64,000 nucleotides of DNA from Lineus longissimus (taxonomy: Eukaryota > Nemertea > Pilidiophora > Heteronemertea > Lineidae): the NCBI RefSeq assembly GCF_910592395.1, contig NC_088315.1, forward strand, positions 17,035,808 to 17,099,807, given 5' to 3'. Below the pieces are notes generated by a model, which was not told the DNA's origin, made no database searches, and worked only from the letters and a program-made list of their open reading frames with translations. Position numbers and translations under genes: made by a program. Below, one piece after another: positions 36,901 through 44,895 of the stretch (positions within the stretch are counted from its first letter, which is position 1; each line of letters begins with the position of its first letter).

Positions 36901-39900
36901 GTGTTGTCTTCAAAAAAGTAGACAGCCTATCCTTCTATTCTCACGATATCGTTTACCAATGTAATACGTTGGAAGTAATAACTGGGATATGAATGCAAGT
37001 CGTGACTAAAAACAGCAACATGTATTTCAAGTCTTAAAGAAAGACAGACATAAGTTGTATTGTCTTTGCCTTTTAGTCTTTTGTGAATGGGAGAACATCA
37101 TCAGGAAGTGTGTCTACGACTATGACCAGGGCGAAGCAGAAGCGGGTGACTTCCTAACATACTGGAGACACCCAATCCAACGCCCGGTCGCAAAGTCACC
37201 ATTCCTCCACACCCCTGCTCACAAAAACGACATCACATTCACCGGAACATTCTCAACCTACGACGGCGGGGGATACGTTGCAGAGTTCGGCGACAGTTCA
37301 AAAACTGCCCAACTCATCCTCGACCAGTTAAGCGAAACGAACTGGATGGACCGGCTAACCAGGGCAGTGTTTCTCGAAGCGACGATTTACAACGCCAATG
37401 TCAACTTGTTTTCATGTTTGAGGATATCGTTTGAGATGCCCGTCATTGGTGGCATATATATCTCAACGACTGTTGAAAGTTTCAGGCCATACCCGTACCT
37501 GGACAATTGGGACCTGGTTCTCCTCATCTTGCAGATATTATGGGTGCTGGTCCTCTTCTATTTAGTGTATGTGGAGGTTAACCTGGTGAGAGCCTTCGGA
37601 AGGCAATACGTGCTAGACGCGTGGTCTTACGTTCAGGTCTTGAACATACTGACGTCCTTTTCATCAGCAATCCTGTACGTCATACGGGTTGCCTTCGTCA
37701 TCGGAGCGATTGAAGACGTCAAGAACAACGTGGGAGAATACGTCTCCTTCGAGAAGATGCTACAGATTGATGAAGCATACACATCATCCTTAGCCATCAT
37801 CTCATTCATCTGCATCATGCAAGTCCTCAAGCCACTCACACTGAACTATTTCTTCGCACTGCTCAAAAATATCATGAAAAGATCCGCTCACACCATACTT
37901 TCCGCCTTCATTTTCTTGTTCTTTATGTGGATGGCTTTCGGGGCGAGCGCCTATGTCGTTCTTGTCCACACCACTGCCGCAAGTTTCCGGACATTACCGC
38001 GCTCGCTCTGGACTCTCGTTCGCCTGACCATAGGAATTATAAAATTCCCAGAGGCAATGGGGGAAGAGACGACCGTCAAACGTGTTTTATTCGTGTCATT
38101 CATGGTTGTATGCTACATCGTTCTTTTCAACCTGATTGTGACGATCTACTTGGAGATGTACACAGCAATACGAGAGTTGAAAACCTTGGAGGGGTTCGAC
38201 TACGAGCTGAATGAACACTTTTGGAAGCGGATCTACATGTTGCGTGATGCCTTTTTGAAGAAAGAGGAATCGTCATGGTCTTGTGAAAGCAATACAAATG
38301 GTATCAGTATGCTCGTACGCTCTAGTTGGTGGATATGGGAATTTGATGATTTATCTTGCGAAAGAGATGAGGCGCATTTGGCGCCTTGAGCGTGTGGTAT
38401 AGCACGGAATGGCGCAGTAGAAATATCAATTTTATTCGTGTAGCTTTTCTGCGCTGGAACTGTACTGCAGTGAAATGAAAAATGACAATTAACTATATTT
38501 TCTGCGATTGTGACATTTTACCAAATCATCAATCTAGATGAACATCATTCCCGACATCGTTTCTAATGGTCTGTTAGATATGTTGTACAATACAAAATTA
38601 TTTGAAAATAGGTGTCCTTACACAATATCTCCATCTCTGACTTGAATTGATGGATAGAATTATCATGAAATTACGATGATTTTACTTCACACCATATACA
38701 ATATTATATAAGGTGGTAAAATTTATAATAACCCCGGTGTGACAGCGGATATAGTCCCCCTGGAGTCATAGTCCGGTAGCATTGTATTTGATCAATTAAG
38801 CAGCATGATCTATTGTACCGCTAACCCTAACCAAAACATTTAGCAATGCGGGCTATTGTTACACGGACTATCAGCCCTAGGACTACTATCCCTTGCACAC
38901 CTGTACAGTTATAGCCCCTGTGTGCAATAGCGTGTACTGCCAGCTGCTTTCTTCACTGTAGAGGCTACAATTGCACCGGGGCTATAACTGTAACACGACT
39001 TTACCCTTTCAAGGTTGTGAGACGTCAGGATGGGTTGGGTCGGGGCATGAGTGTATTTCCCCGCACAACTACATCACAATTTGTGTCAATCAAGGTGAGG
39101 TGTTAGATCATCACAGAAATAACATTGCTGATGCTTTCCCCCTGGGTTTATTGCGTTTATAGCGAAATGATCTCCTGAACTGTTCAACATGACAAATTGT
39201 TTCGTTATCACAGGTGCTGCTGACAAGACTGCCTCGGATGAATCTTTGCGGCGGAGGAAAGAACAGCTACATAAAATGGCCAACATGGTATGTAATGGAG
39301 TTTGCATAATTTTCTTCGGCTGCTTCGGCTCTTCGTTTACAAATTATATTTGTTCGTACTAAATAAGCCAGTGCTCAAATATTTGTTAAAATTCATGAAT
39401 GTTTCGGAATGGCTATTCCGTCAAATACACAGGCAAGAGTGTCCATGCATGGATCTATGACGTGTATTAATCATTAACGTTGCATCCATAGGCCGATCCA
39501 AGGATAGATGATGGAAAATCCCCATCATAGACCGATGGATGGAACCCACGGTCGTACCTACGATGGGTCCATCATTGATCTATGGATGGCATCCATAAAA
39601 TGTTTTTGACGGGCCATCAAAGAAGGTGAACTATTCATATTTTCCAGAATTTTCAAAATGGTTACCCAAATGAGTTTGTATTCGTTGCATACGTTAATGT
39701 TATGTGACCCTACGTCAGTGGGCTAATGATGGAACTGCCATCAGCGGATAGTCCACGGGCCATCAGCGGATAATCCACGGGCCATCAGCGGATAGTCCAC
39801 GGGCCATCAGCGGATAGTCCACGGGCGATCAGTATAGAATCTATGATGGGATACCGTTGTAAAACATGGTTAGAGACAATTATCATAGACCCATCCATGA

Positions 39901-41305
39901 GCCCATCAATGATCCATGCACGTAGACTTTAGCCTGTGCAGAAACTTGTCTTGGAGCAATCTTAGCTATCTTGACTGGCTGCGCACACGTTTGGCTTACA
40001 TTTACGTTGGTTTCTAAGCTAACGGCTGGCTCTTGCTCCTTGCCTTGTCCATGCATGTTGTTTAATTTCTTGTTTAGTTTCGCTACGAATCAATAGCAAA
40101 AATGAACTTAGAAGTTCAGGTGTTACGCATTAAAGGGGCAACTTGGACGTGGATTTACCTAGCAAGGAGGATAATGCCCCTGCTTGACACCATGCGTCGC
40201 CACTTATAGGATCAAACTAATGCTGATCTCTTATTATGAATTTTGCCACTGTTGCAAGTCAGATTTGGACATGACTCGTGGGTTTCAGCCCATTGTTATA
40301 CCCTGTTCCCTAGTGAATTGTTTATAACTGTTCAATGGATTCTCCAACCCTTTTTTGGAGAAGTCACGGTACTGCTGGAAGCAATTTTTGTGCAAGAAAC
40401 CAACATATATTATGCCCAAGTTATCCCTTTAAGTGTCGCATTCGCAGTTGATCAAGACACGGATCTATAAAGAAGGGTGGCGGGTGATTACATGATAAGC
40501 TGTCACTACCCCTTCTAATTTCCTGAGCCACTGCAAAATTAGTCAACGCAATAAGTCATGCAGGAGCAGAATGGCGTACGAAAAAAATTCGTTGAATCGC
40601 CACAGTGTTGACCTCCCAGTAACGTATTTCTCCTCAGATGAACACAACGTTATATGATGCCTTCACAAAATACGATAAAGAGATAGAAGTCTCGAAAAAC
40701 GAGGTAAAAAATGTTAGGAGGGTCTCGGATCACACAGGCGAGAAACTGCAAGCGTCTAAGGATACCATCGGGGAGACGAAACAGACACTTGCAGACATCC
40801 AGGAGAGGATCTATGCGGCATTGGCAAAGCAGTCCGAAAGACTCAGCTTCAGGGAGCGCTGGGAGTGGAGGGCTGAAAACAGGTATGAACATAGTCACGA
40901 AAATTCCAGCTTCCGATTAGAATCGTCTTCTTTGGAGTGGCCGATATCCTGGTGACCTCTGACGTTACTGAGGATCGGCAAAGGTTCAGGGCTCGTATAA
41001 AGGCACGGCGAAAATCACCTGTCTATTGTGAATTTACATGCAGCTGGTTCTCGATTGCATTCTGACGGATTATGGTATATGGTCCTAAAACTTTCACGAC
41101 TTTCAAAAGCTCACAATCGAATCCTTTGTTCCTCGGATATTCTATGCTAGGACATTTCAAACATCTACACCTGGCTGATATATAGAATAAGTTAGCTAAT
41201 ATTTACCCTTTCAGAGACAATGACCAAGTACACGTGGAAATGGAAAATGAAAAGAAACGCGTTCGAAATGTCCTCAATCACACTCGTCAAGGCTTTGCCT
41301 GTTAA
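12568..41305 (+). CDS. Polycystin-1-like receptor-channel protein, 31 coding exons
   Basis: Reconstructed exons: 12568-12582, 12934-12976, 13822-13950, 14698-14856, 15478-15613, 16014-16125, 17033-17138, 17918-18056, 18466-18577, 19472-19577, 20454-20594, 21677-21709, 22624-22857, 25108-25232, 25698-25868, 26311-26398, 27768-27880, 28500-28730, 29140-29635, 30000-30127, 31042-31275, 31616-31786, 33294-33448, 33639-34284, 34974-35094, 35872-36092, 36580-36775, 37077-38300, 39214-39287, 40638-40882, 41215-41305. All introns are GT-AG, all phases agree, and the sum is 6195 nt (2064 residues plus stop). Order: signal peptide 1-19, EGF modules, two PLAT-like modules (about 116-352), three EGF modules (about 353-488), GAIN-like region, TM1 (about 990), PLAT (about 1018-1130), TM2-TM6, TOP domain, TM7-TM11, coiled-coil tail. 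The family forms large membrane proteins with a TRPP-like channel end, often ciliary or sensory. No PKD, REJ or lectin domain is recognisable. An alternative start at ATG 12856 is also in phase. PKD1 or PKD1L orthology is not resolved. Confidence 0.85.
13822..14856 (+). CDS. Polycystin exons 3-4: EGF modules
   Basis: Both exons are phase 1-1, as is usual for EGF modules. Exon 13822-13950 encodes a six-Cys EGF ending YTCACNPGFTGDGKTC. Exon 14698-14856 starts DVDEC, the calcium-binding EGF signature, continues to CTCQAGFKGNG, and then opens another module with DDINEC that stops after two residues at the splice donor. That third module has no visible remainder before the PLAT-like exon, so either an exon is missed or a truncated EGF is fused to the next domain. 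Confidence 0.8.
15478..17138 (+). CDS. Polycystin exons 5-7: PLAT-like module A
   Basis: Exons 15478-15613, 16014-16125 and 17033-17138 (about 118 residues) form a beta-rich unit: VNYTVTLYIHDGKTSG, ISVTLGGL, then LGYIQNITLF and a C-terminal CPAPFC. The unit is bounded by phase 1 introns, so it can be shuffled as a cassette. The AEISVTLGG and LGYIQ positions resemble the AGTSANVFIILIG and LGRLQ positions of the true PLAT domain later in the gene, and intron placement is similar. Homology to PLAT is likely but not certain. Confidence 0.6.
16290..16470 (+). repeat. Dispersed ATCGACCCC-hairpin repeat
   Basis: A copy of a dispersed family marked by CCCAGGAAAGCTGTTT, GCCCTGATAACCC and a tail with TTTGGCTCGGCCTAAATTC. 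It is intronic and diverged. Other copies are near 17245, 26440, 29700, 42570, 44770, 50080 and 53640. Confidence 0.6.
17245..17425 (+). repeat. Dispersed ATCGACCCC-hairpin repeat
   Basis: An intronic, diverged copy containing ATCGATCCCC, GGAGTCGATGCGATCAAGAT, and TTGGGCTCAGGGCCGAATTC near the end. Confidence 0.5.
17918..19577 (+). CDS. Polycystin exons 8-10: PLAT-like module B
   Basis: Exons 17918-18056, 18466-18577 and 19472-19577 repeat module A exon for exon with identical phases. The second exons are both 112 nt and the third exons both 106 nt. Shared features include VNYTVT at the start, VSQ after the first intron, LGYIQ in the middle exon, and CPVQPC followed by TVTLRNS at the end. 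The modules have diverged strongly in sequence, so the duplication is old. Likely extracellular beta-sandwich. Confidence 0.65.
19622..19950 (+). repeat. Tandem repeat, 82-bp period, about 3-4 units
   Basis: Intronic units share GACTAGGAATAATGGTCTAG, AACATAAATCAGCCAAT and GTACAGGAATTCTGTTCTAG. The AATAATGGTCTAGAACAT core lies at 19735 and 19817. Each unit is itself a diverged double of about 40 bp. Unrelated in sequence to the 82-bp array at 22858 despite the equal period. Confidence 0.75.
20454..22857 (+). CDS. Polycystin exons 11-13: EGF modules with a 33-nt microexon
   Basis: Exon 20454-20594 encodes an EGF with a reduced start and the core GSYNCKCKQLGYTW. Exon 21677-21709 is only 33 nt and gives DVDECAIRRSC, the first two cysteines of a calcium-binding EGF. 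The remaining four come from exon 22624-22857, which then adds a complete module, DVDECNTTNATMKHNC to NGWTC. All junctions are phase 1. Exon 22624-22857 ends CCCTCAG|GTGAGT, and this exon end is the source of the following 82-bp tandem array. Confidence 0.8.
22858..24950 (+). repeat. 82-bp tandem array derived from an EGF exon end plus its splice donor
   Basis: About 25 head-to-tail units. Each unit reproduces the last roughly 60 nt of exon 22624-22857 and about 20 nt of the intron, so every unit carries CCCTCAGGTGAGTACTAATA, a perfect donor consensus. No acceptor-like tract is included. The units keep TGTAAACCAGG...GGAAATGGG but nearly all read TACATCTTTACG where the exon has TACAACTGTACG, replacing an EGF Cys codon, and each has an in-frame TAA just after the donor. 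They are therefore non-coding. Variants (GGGAAGACTTGCTAACC, TTTCAAACC) recur every four or five units, showing higher-order amplification. Confidence 0.93.
25108..30127 (+). CDS. Polycystin exons 14-20: GAIN-like stalk
   Basis: Seven exons (25108, 25698, 26311, 27768, 28500, 29140 and 30000 starts) in matching phases cover about 450 residues. The first part is helical and charged, typical of GAIN subdomain A. The 496-nt exon (29140-29635) and the next hold beta-rich subdomain B, with RGQLYVINCNTRHEF, PLVVTLLGQ, YSFFIYNSC and a final TDWVQ. The polycystin GAIN region sits just before TM1 and normally undergoes self-cleavage. It lies extracellularly. Assignment rests on position and pattern; sequence conservation in this region is low. 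Confidence 0.7.
25285..25490 (+). repeat. Minisatellite, about 45-bp period, about 4-5 units
   Basis: Intronic repeats of GTTGCCACCTTTCCGAGTCA and AGGCCAACAATCTCTCTGAG with scattered substitutions. It lies between polycystin exons 14 and 15. No coding potential. Confidence 0.75.
26440..26605 (-). repeat. Dispersed ATCGACCCC-hairpin repeat
   Basis: An intronic copy with CAGATCCCGCTCGTACCTGG, AAAGGGTTATCGGGGTAAAT and GATAACATCGATCCCCACGA, in the opposite orientation to the 29700 copy. Confidence 0.65.
27415..27754 (+). repeat. 9-bp minisatellite (AAATCTTCC)n, about 38 units
   Basis: A nearly uninterrupted array with TCC/TCT/TCA variants. It ends 13 nt before the splice-acceptor AG (27766-27767) of polycystin exon 17. 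The pyrimidine-rich repeats therefore merge into the acceptor's polypyrimidine region. Because the period is a multiple of three, long frames of repeated tripeptides open on both strands; these are artefacts. Confidence 0.95.
27962..28187 (+). mobile_element. 226-bp MITE
   Basis: The ends CCTTCAAGGGACAATATAGG and the complement of CCTATAGTCCCCCTTTAAGG form terminal inverted repeats of about 23 bp. The inner sequence CAGCAGTTAGCCAGGCAAGA relates it to the 1.3-kb element at 5286-6563. It is intronic in the polycystin gene. Confidence 0.7.
29700..29885 (+). repeat. Dispersed ATCGACCCC-hairpin repeat, well-preserved copy
   Basis: It contains TATCGACCCCCAGGAAAGCT followed by GTTTTGTGGGGTCGATATAA, so ATCGACCCC and GGGGTCGAT form a short stem. 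GATTTGCCATGATAACCCTT and an AGGAGCAAGCGGGC/GGCCTGAATTC tail follow. At least eight copies occur in the window. No coding capacity; probably a SINE or MITE family. Confidence 0.7.
30628..30790. repeat. Long near-perfect hairpin
   Basis: Two arms of about 75 bp pair with only a few interruptions. The outer stem matches GAACCCTCGG to CCTCGGGTTC, the middle matches GGTTGAGTTACCAAGACACT to its complement, and the inner part matches GTCCAAACCC to GGGTTTGGAC. The loop centre is near 30709. It lies in the intron between polycystin exons 20 and 21. The transcript would fold into a long duplex. Confidence 0.88.
31042..31275 (+). CDS. Polycystin exon 21: degenerate GPS and TM1
   Basis: The 78 codons run VLPETTPRDIKFKSNFFGTV, then a conserved FVPPN, then TM1 (PIVLAVILVTLLMFCLLLIW) and the cytoplasmic TRRMDKKD. 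In cleavable family members this stretch carries Cys residues and a His-Leu-Thr triplet at the cleavage site. Here the Cys positions are Phe or Ser and the triplet reads Phe-Phe-Gly, so autoproteolysis is not expected. The downstream PPN and WxRRxDxxD features leave no doubt about the alignment. Confidence 0.85.
31616..33765 (+). CDS. Polycystin exons 22-24 (part): PLAT domain
   Basis: Exons 31616-31786 and 33294-33448 and the start of 33639-34284 encode a canonical intracellular PLAT/LH2 domain: YRMNLYTSSRPKAGTSANVF, IILIGENGATGPRFL, FQRGSISSFLL, LGRLQYVFIWHDN, then HPDWHLSHIVIED and the closing FLCNHWL. PLAT domains bind lipids or proteins at the membrane face and sit between TM1 and TM2 throughout the polycystin-1 family. 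The 1.5-kb intron between its first two exons holds a 55-61 bp minisatellite. Confidence 0.9.
32890..33150 (+). repeat. Minisatellite, 55-61 bp period, about 4-5 units
   Basis: Units contain GCCACCAATCATAAGGCCAG, AGCGTACTGCAATGCGCCGG and GCAATGCGCAATAC. Later units have a 5-bp AGATC insertion. It lies in the intron that splits the PLAT domain. Confidence 0.85.
33639..36092 (+). CDS. Polycystin exons 24-26: TM2-TM6 region
   Basis: Exon 33639-34284 includes FDSNLWFSIFHRPYKSRFTR, the usual linker before TM2, then hydrophobic spans at CCCAAALSLIMLTNAMWF, VFIGFMSSLIIFPPTLAM and IIGYLLAIACILGGAFFAFF and a fourth ending VTQNIVLLES. Exon 34974-35094 completes that span and gives an acidic loop. Exon 35872-36092 provides the basic pre-TM6 segment and FLYLVLLMIIC, then a conserved NQ/FKN region leading into the extracellular TOP domain. 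A diverged MITE copy lies in the intron at about 35515-35838. Confidence 0.85.
35515..35838 (-). mobile_element. Diverged third copy of the GGAAGTGAC MITE
   Basis: Read on the minus strand it begins GGAAGTAACTCTTGGGCAAG and continues CCCGGCCTACCAAACAAC with AGAGCCGAACT. The far end carries the complement of CTGTTTGGAGAGCC. Alignment to the 1155 and 11177 copies is clear at the ends and weak in the middle. Intronic. Confidence 0.6.
36580..38300 (+). CDS. Polycystin exons 27-28: TOP domain and channel domain
   Basis: Exon 36580-36775 has YNWLKTAAIPMLYP and LRIGPARLRQKRV, the start of the TOP (polycystin mucolipin) domain. The 1224-nt exon 37077-38300 continues with GGGYVAEFG, NWMDRLTRAVFLEATIYNAN and FEMPVIGG, then TM7 (LVLLILQILWVLVLFYLVYV) to TM11 (VSFMVVCYIVLFNLIVTIYL). 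The pore segment ends RLTIGIIKF where PKD2-type channels have an LGD filter, so the filter lacks an acidic residue. Upper TM helix pattern and TOP motifs are strongly conserved. Donor ACAAATG|GTATCA at 38300 is moderately strong and matches the next exon in phase; read-through would add 29 codons to a stop. Confidence 0.92.
38725..39000. repeat. Inverted-repeat sequence between polycystin exons 28 and 29
   Basis: CAGTTATAGCCCCTGTGTGC near 38907 is mirrored by ACCGGGGCTATAACTG near 38976, and several CTATAGTCC-like short motifs recur. It is probably a decayed MITE; the borders are uncertain. Confidence 0.45.
39214..41305 (+). CDS. Polycystin exons 29-31: cytoplasmic coiled-coil tail
   Basis: Exons 39214-39287, 40638-40882 and 41215-41305 encode about 136 residues. 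They are rich in Lys, Glu and Gln with heptad-like spacing (for example YDKEIEVSKNEVKNVRRVSD) and end with GFAC and TAA at 41303-41305. The phases 1, 0 and 2 agree with their neighbours. C-terminal coiled coils mediate polycystin-1/polycystin-2 pairing in the characterised family members; a similar role here is inferred. No canonical polyadenylation signal was found close to the stop. Confidence 0.75.
39428..39938. mobile_element. 511-bp MITE containing a 22-bp tandem repeat
   Basis: The ends CACAGGCAAGAGTGTCCATG and the complement of CATGCACGTAGACTTTAGCC followed by TGTG form terminal inverted repeats of about 28 bp. GATCTATGGATGG-type palindromes fill the body. Four exact-length 22-bp units (GCCATCAGCGGATAGTCCAC GG) occupy 39737-39824. 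No coding capacity; intronic. Confidence 0.65.
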
Positions 41306-42149
41306 AGAGCAGCTTAATATTGTGTCGACAACTTTACTGTTCAAATTATTTGACGACAATTTGAACTAGGTACCATATGCACTTTTTAAGGCCCCTTTGA
41401 AACCTTTCCCGCGCTATAATGAGATGGTACGTAATCTCTGCAGGCATCAAGAGTGCCCGCGGGAAAGGAGACGCAATTGCCAGGTGCCATGTGATATTGT
41501 ATTTACCTTGTGCCACCCTGCTAAGATTGTTTTGCCAAATCTACCCCTCAGCACATAGCACTTGTACTGTAAATAATGTATACACTTAAAACTCTAACAC
41601 AGGCGTTTGTATCGTCCCGTTCAATCGCTTAAAATGACAGCGACAACAAACAAACATGTTCTGCTGATTAAGTTTGGTGTTTAATTAGAATAATGTAACA
41701 CAATCTTAGAAAGCTCATGGATCTATTTATATGCAGGGACGCATCGACCACACCCGTGTCGTGTTGCTGGGCCATGCCAACCTAGACAATGGAAACAACA
41801 TGGAAGCACTCCCAAAATCGCGACGAAAACAATCTGAAAAGAAAGTTTTTTTACCAGAACAATTGCGAGTCTACTTTGCATGGAGCATGAGGTAGAAAGA
41901 ACATTATGCTGAGAGTAATATGCAAGCAAATATTTGAGATGCCAGTGGCTAAATACCCAAATATTTAACGAACTTAAGCTCAGTTGAATGACAGATAATG
42001 CCTTCCGCAAAATGCATTTCTATGCATCTGGCAAAGAAACGGTCTTCATGAGTTCGGCGTTGGCGGGAGGAGTGACAAAGCGACCGACCACCAGCACCGG
42101 AGAATCGACCTTGTCTCGGGCGTCCACGCACTGCATTTAGGGTATAATG

Positions 42150-42390
42150 ACATATCGACTGCTGAACGTTTTGATCTTGAAAGGCTCGTTTTTATCACAT
42201 TCTTCCTTTATGTCATATTTCATATTACAGCTTGATCCTCTGAAAGTAAATTCCTCGCACGTCTTGGAGTTTTCCCGCTCACTTTCTCGGCTAATGTGTT
42301 CGCATTCAAGTCGTGAACGCGCAAGTTTGATTGTCACCAACTCGGTCAATGTATCTCGTAGTCTGCGTTTAGCGAAAATAATGTTTAAGG
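42150..42390 (-). pseudogene. Downstream exon of the LamG gene, copy 1
   Basis: The counterpart of the minus-strand exon at 49649-49902, including TLTELVTIKLARSRLECEHI and KTCEEFTF. It is open and ends at the same TAA position as copy 2. Since the preceding LamG exon in this copy is frameshifted, the gene copy is probably dead although this exon is not. Confidence 0.4.
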
Positions 42391-42569
42391 CTGCTTGAGC
42401 TAGGCCGGTAAGAAAGAAAATAAGAAAAGTTTGAATGATCGCAGAATCGTGATATTGCGTAATGTCCTATTGAATTTGAGGCACATTTACTTTTAGAAGC
42501 TGCTGCTGTCGTTTTGTGTTAAAAGAAGTTATTTAATGTATTCAGCCCTTGCCCAATACTTGGTCTATT

Positions 42570-42720
42570 GTCATTAAACAAAGTCCGCTGGCATCTCGAC
42601 CTAAATTCCTATTGTTCTGCTGTCTTATCAAAGGGTTATCAGGGCAAATATTGATAACATCGCGATCGACCCTCAGGAAACAGCTCTCATGGAGGTCGAT
42701 AAGCCTAAACTGACAAGTGC
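42570..42720 (-). repeat. Dispersed ATCGACCCC-hairpin repeat (in duplication copy 1)
   Basis: Contains AAAGGGTTATCAGGGCAAAT, GATAACATCGCGATCGACCC and GAGGTCGATAAGCCTAAA. Its partner is at 50080-50215, so the repeat predates the segmental duplication. Confidence 0.65.
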
Positions 42721-42763
42721 AAATAAACGTACAAGCATAATGGTCTCCTGCGGATGTTCTTAC

Positions 42764-43330
42764 CATTGCTTGCCCGGTACATGCTCTCGATATGACGAGG
42801 ACTAATCATATAAGAAAACACTCTCAACATTGACATCGATCCTACGAAATACCCGTCATTTCCTGCCGCGTTGCTCCCCAGTGTTATTGGATATGATTGT
42901 CCCCCATACGCAGCATGAGTAGCGATCGTGCCTTCCTTTTTCCCGTTGACAAAAATCCGGAAAATATTTCTCTGTTACTGCTAAAAATATCCAGTGTTGA
43001 CTTCCGAAATCGATGGTGTAGATAGTGACGTGTTTTGTTACAGGGCTAGCTCTCACTCTTAAATGCGGATTATAAATTACTCCGCAATTTCGATTCCATT
43101 TCACTCCTATCTGAGTTTGTCTCAGCCAGACCGAAAAAAAGGAACACTTATGTAAACAATCGAAAATATACGCTGTTTGGTCTGGGCATCGGACACGAAA
43201 GAATATCGTAAAGGAGATTTGCGTCAACGGGTCGATGTCTATTGGCGGCATTCCAACCCAGTGTTTGCGTTCGAAAAGTGAAAGGACAGTGCCAAAACGT
43301 GAAGACCTAATGTATTCGGCTCCACGTTTT
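42764..43330 (-). pseudogene. LamG/ConA-like lectin-fold exon, frameshifted copy
   Basis: It begins like the intact copy: MPPIDIDPLTQISFTIFFRV, YIFDCLHKC, VWLRQTQIGVKWNRN. It then loses about 10 bp at a site (near 42970) where copy 2 reads CTCTGACGATCCGCTG, shifting the frame before the conserved RIFVNGK strand. Another indel lies in the middle (near 43045-43085). The conserved C-terminal SPCHIKSMYR is therefore out of frame. A duplicated pseudogene of the exon at 50262-50840. Confidence 0.7.
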
Positions 43331-44769
43331 ATACTTGAATGTCAAAGATGATAAAAAAGATTTATACGCATCCGTGCTGATTGATATGAAACAGGAAAAT
43401 AGAGAGGGTGACACTTTTTTCATGACTTGCCATTTTTGGTCCGGAGGCCCGATACAATTTATAAGCTTTCGGCGGTACCTTTGCCTTCATAATAGGTATG
43501 AGAAGGCTGGGAGAAAATGCTTTATCAATATACGTATTTATGATATTACAATTCAATGAAATAAGGTAAATGCGCATACAGTCGTTGAGCAGACGATAAT
43601 CCAAACGGCGACAGGGAAAGCCCTTCACCTCGATAGATTTTGTTTTCTTCCAAACATGCCAAACTGCGTCCGTCCTCCTTTCGCAATATCGAACTCTAGT
43701 TATTGAAGACGTTATTCTGCCCCTGCTTGAATTGGCCACCATTATTTCCGAATGTGCAGGATGATCTCTCTACGGAGGCTTTACTCGGATCCAGTTGGGA
43801 TTGAAATCGGAAAAGCGTAATACATGTGATTCTGTCATTTTCGTCATTTTTGCCATTTATGTGTTATCAAGGATAGGAGCCACTTCTCCATAATGGATGG
43901 TGACTGGGCAGCCGACCCATTGCTAATAATGCCCTTACTAATGCCATTGGTCCTTTAACGTTACAAACTTGGAACAAATGACTAGCCTACTACACTTAAT
44001 TACACTTACCTGATTCTTTTATCAGTGCCGTCAAGTCGGTAAACAAATGCTGAAAAATATCTAAAATGGGCGTCTCCCAGATTAGAGACAAACTGCCCCC
44101 CCCCCCCGAAATGGGCGGTTTTCATTCGTCAAGCCAAAAATCACATGACAAGTACACGTTCAAATACTACTATGTGACGTTTGACGTCACAAATCAGAAT
44201 GCGCGTGGTGATTGGTTGATTTGAAAATATGGCATGCACGGGGCTATCACTGTCGCATAAACAGTGTTGGCATCGCCGATCCACCCTCCAGACAGCTATT
44301 ATCAGAATAGCTCCGCTTACGGGCATTACATTGCAAAATACACTACCAAGGTGTGCTTCCGTCTGCGCAGTTGCTCAATTGTGGCCAACTGTATTTAGAG
44401 GGTAGGCACAGTGTCAGTGTGTAGTGTAAACTGCTTGTGGGGGTCTGAAATTGTTGGTTTCACTTTGAAATACTTTTCGATGTCAAGATATTGAAACTGC
44501 TAAAACGAAAGGTGGCTTCTGGAATAAATGTAGTAAAGATCTTCAGTAAACAAATTGTACATTTATTTTTAGTAATTTAATATAAAACACAATGCATGCC
44601 TAGGTTGCAGAATTCCGATGAGATTCCAAGAGATTCTCAGGACCTATTTTAATTACACGCAAAATGCACAATCTTTACAAGGTTCTTGCAAGAGTATTTA
44701 TCATGTTGATAGTTAAGATCAAAGCAGAATTATACGCTAATTCACTCACACCTCGTAGTTAAAAAGAAT

Positions 44770-44895
44770 CAAGGCCCGCTCGCACCTTGACCTAAATTAC
44801 CATCCTTTAACTGCCTTATCAACGGGTTACCATGGAAATTCATGATAACATCGACCCCACAAAACAGCTGTAATGGCGGTCGATAGACCTAGTCC
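44770..44895 (-). repeat. Dispersed ATCGACCCC-hairpin repeat (copy 1)
   Basis: Contains CCCGCTCGCACCTTGACCTA, AACGGGTTACCATGGAAATT and GATAACATCGACCCCACAAA. Its partner is at 53640-53785. Confidence 0.65.
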
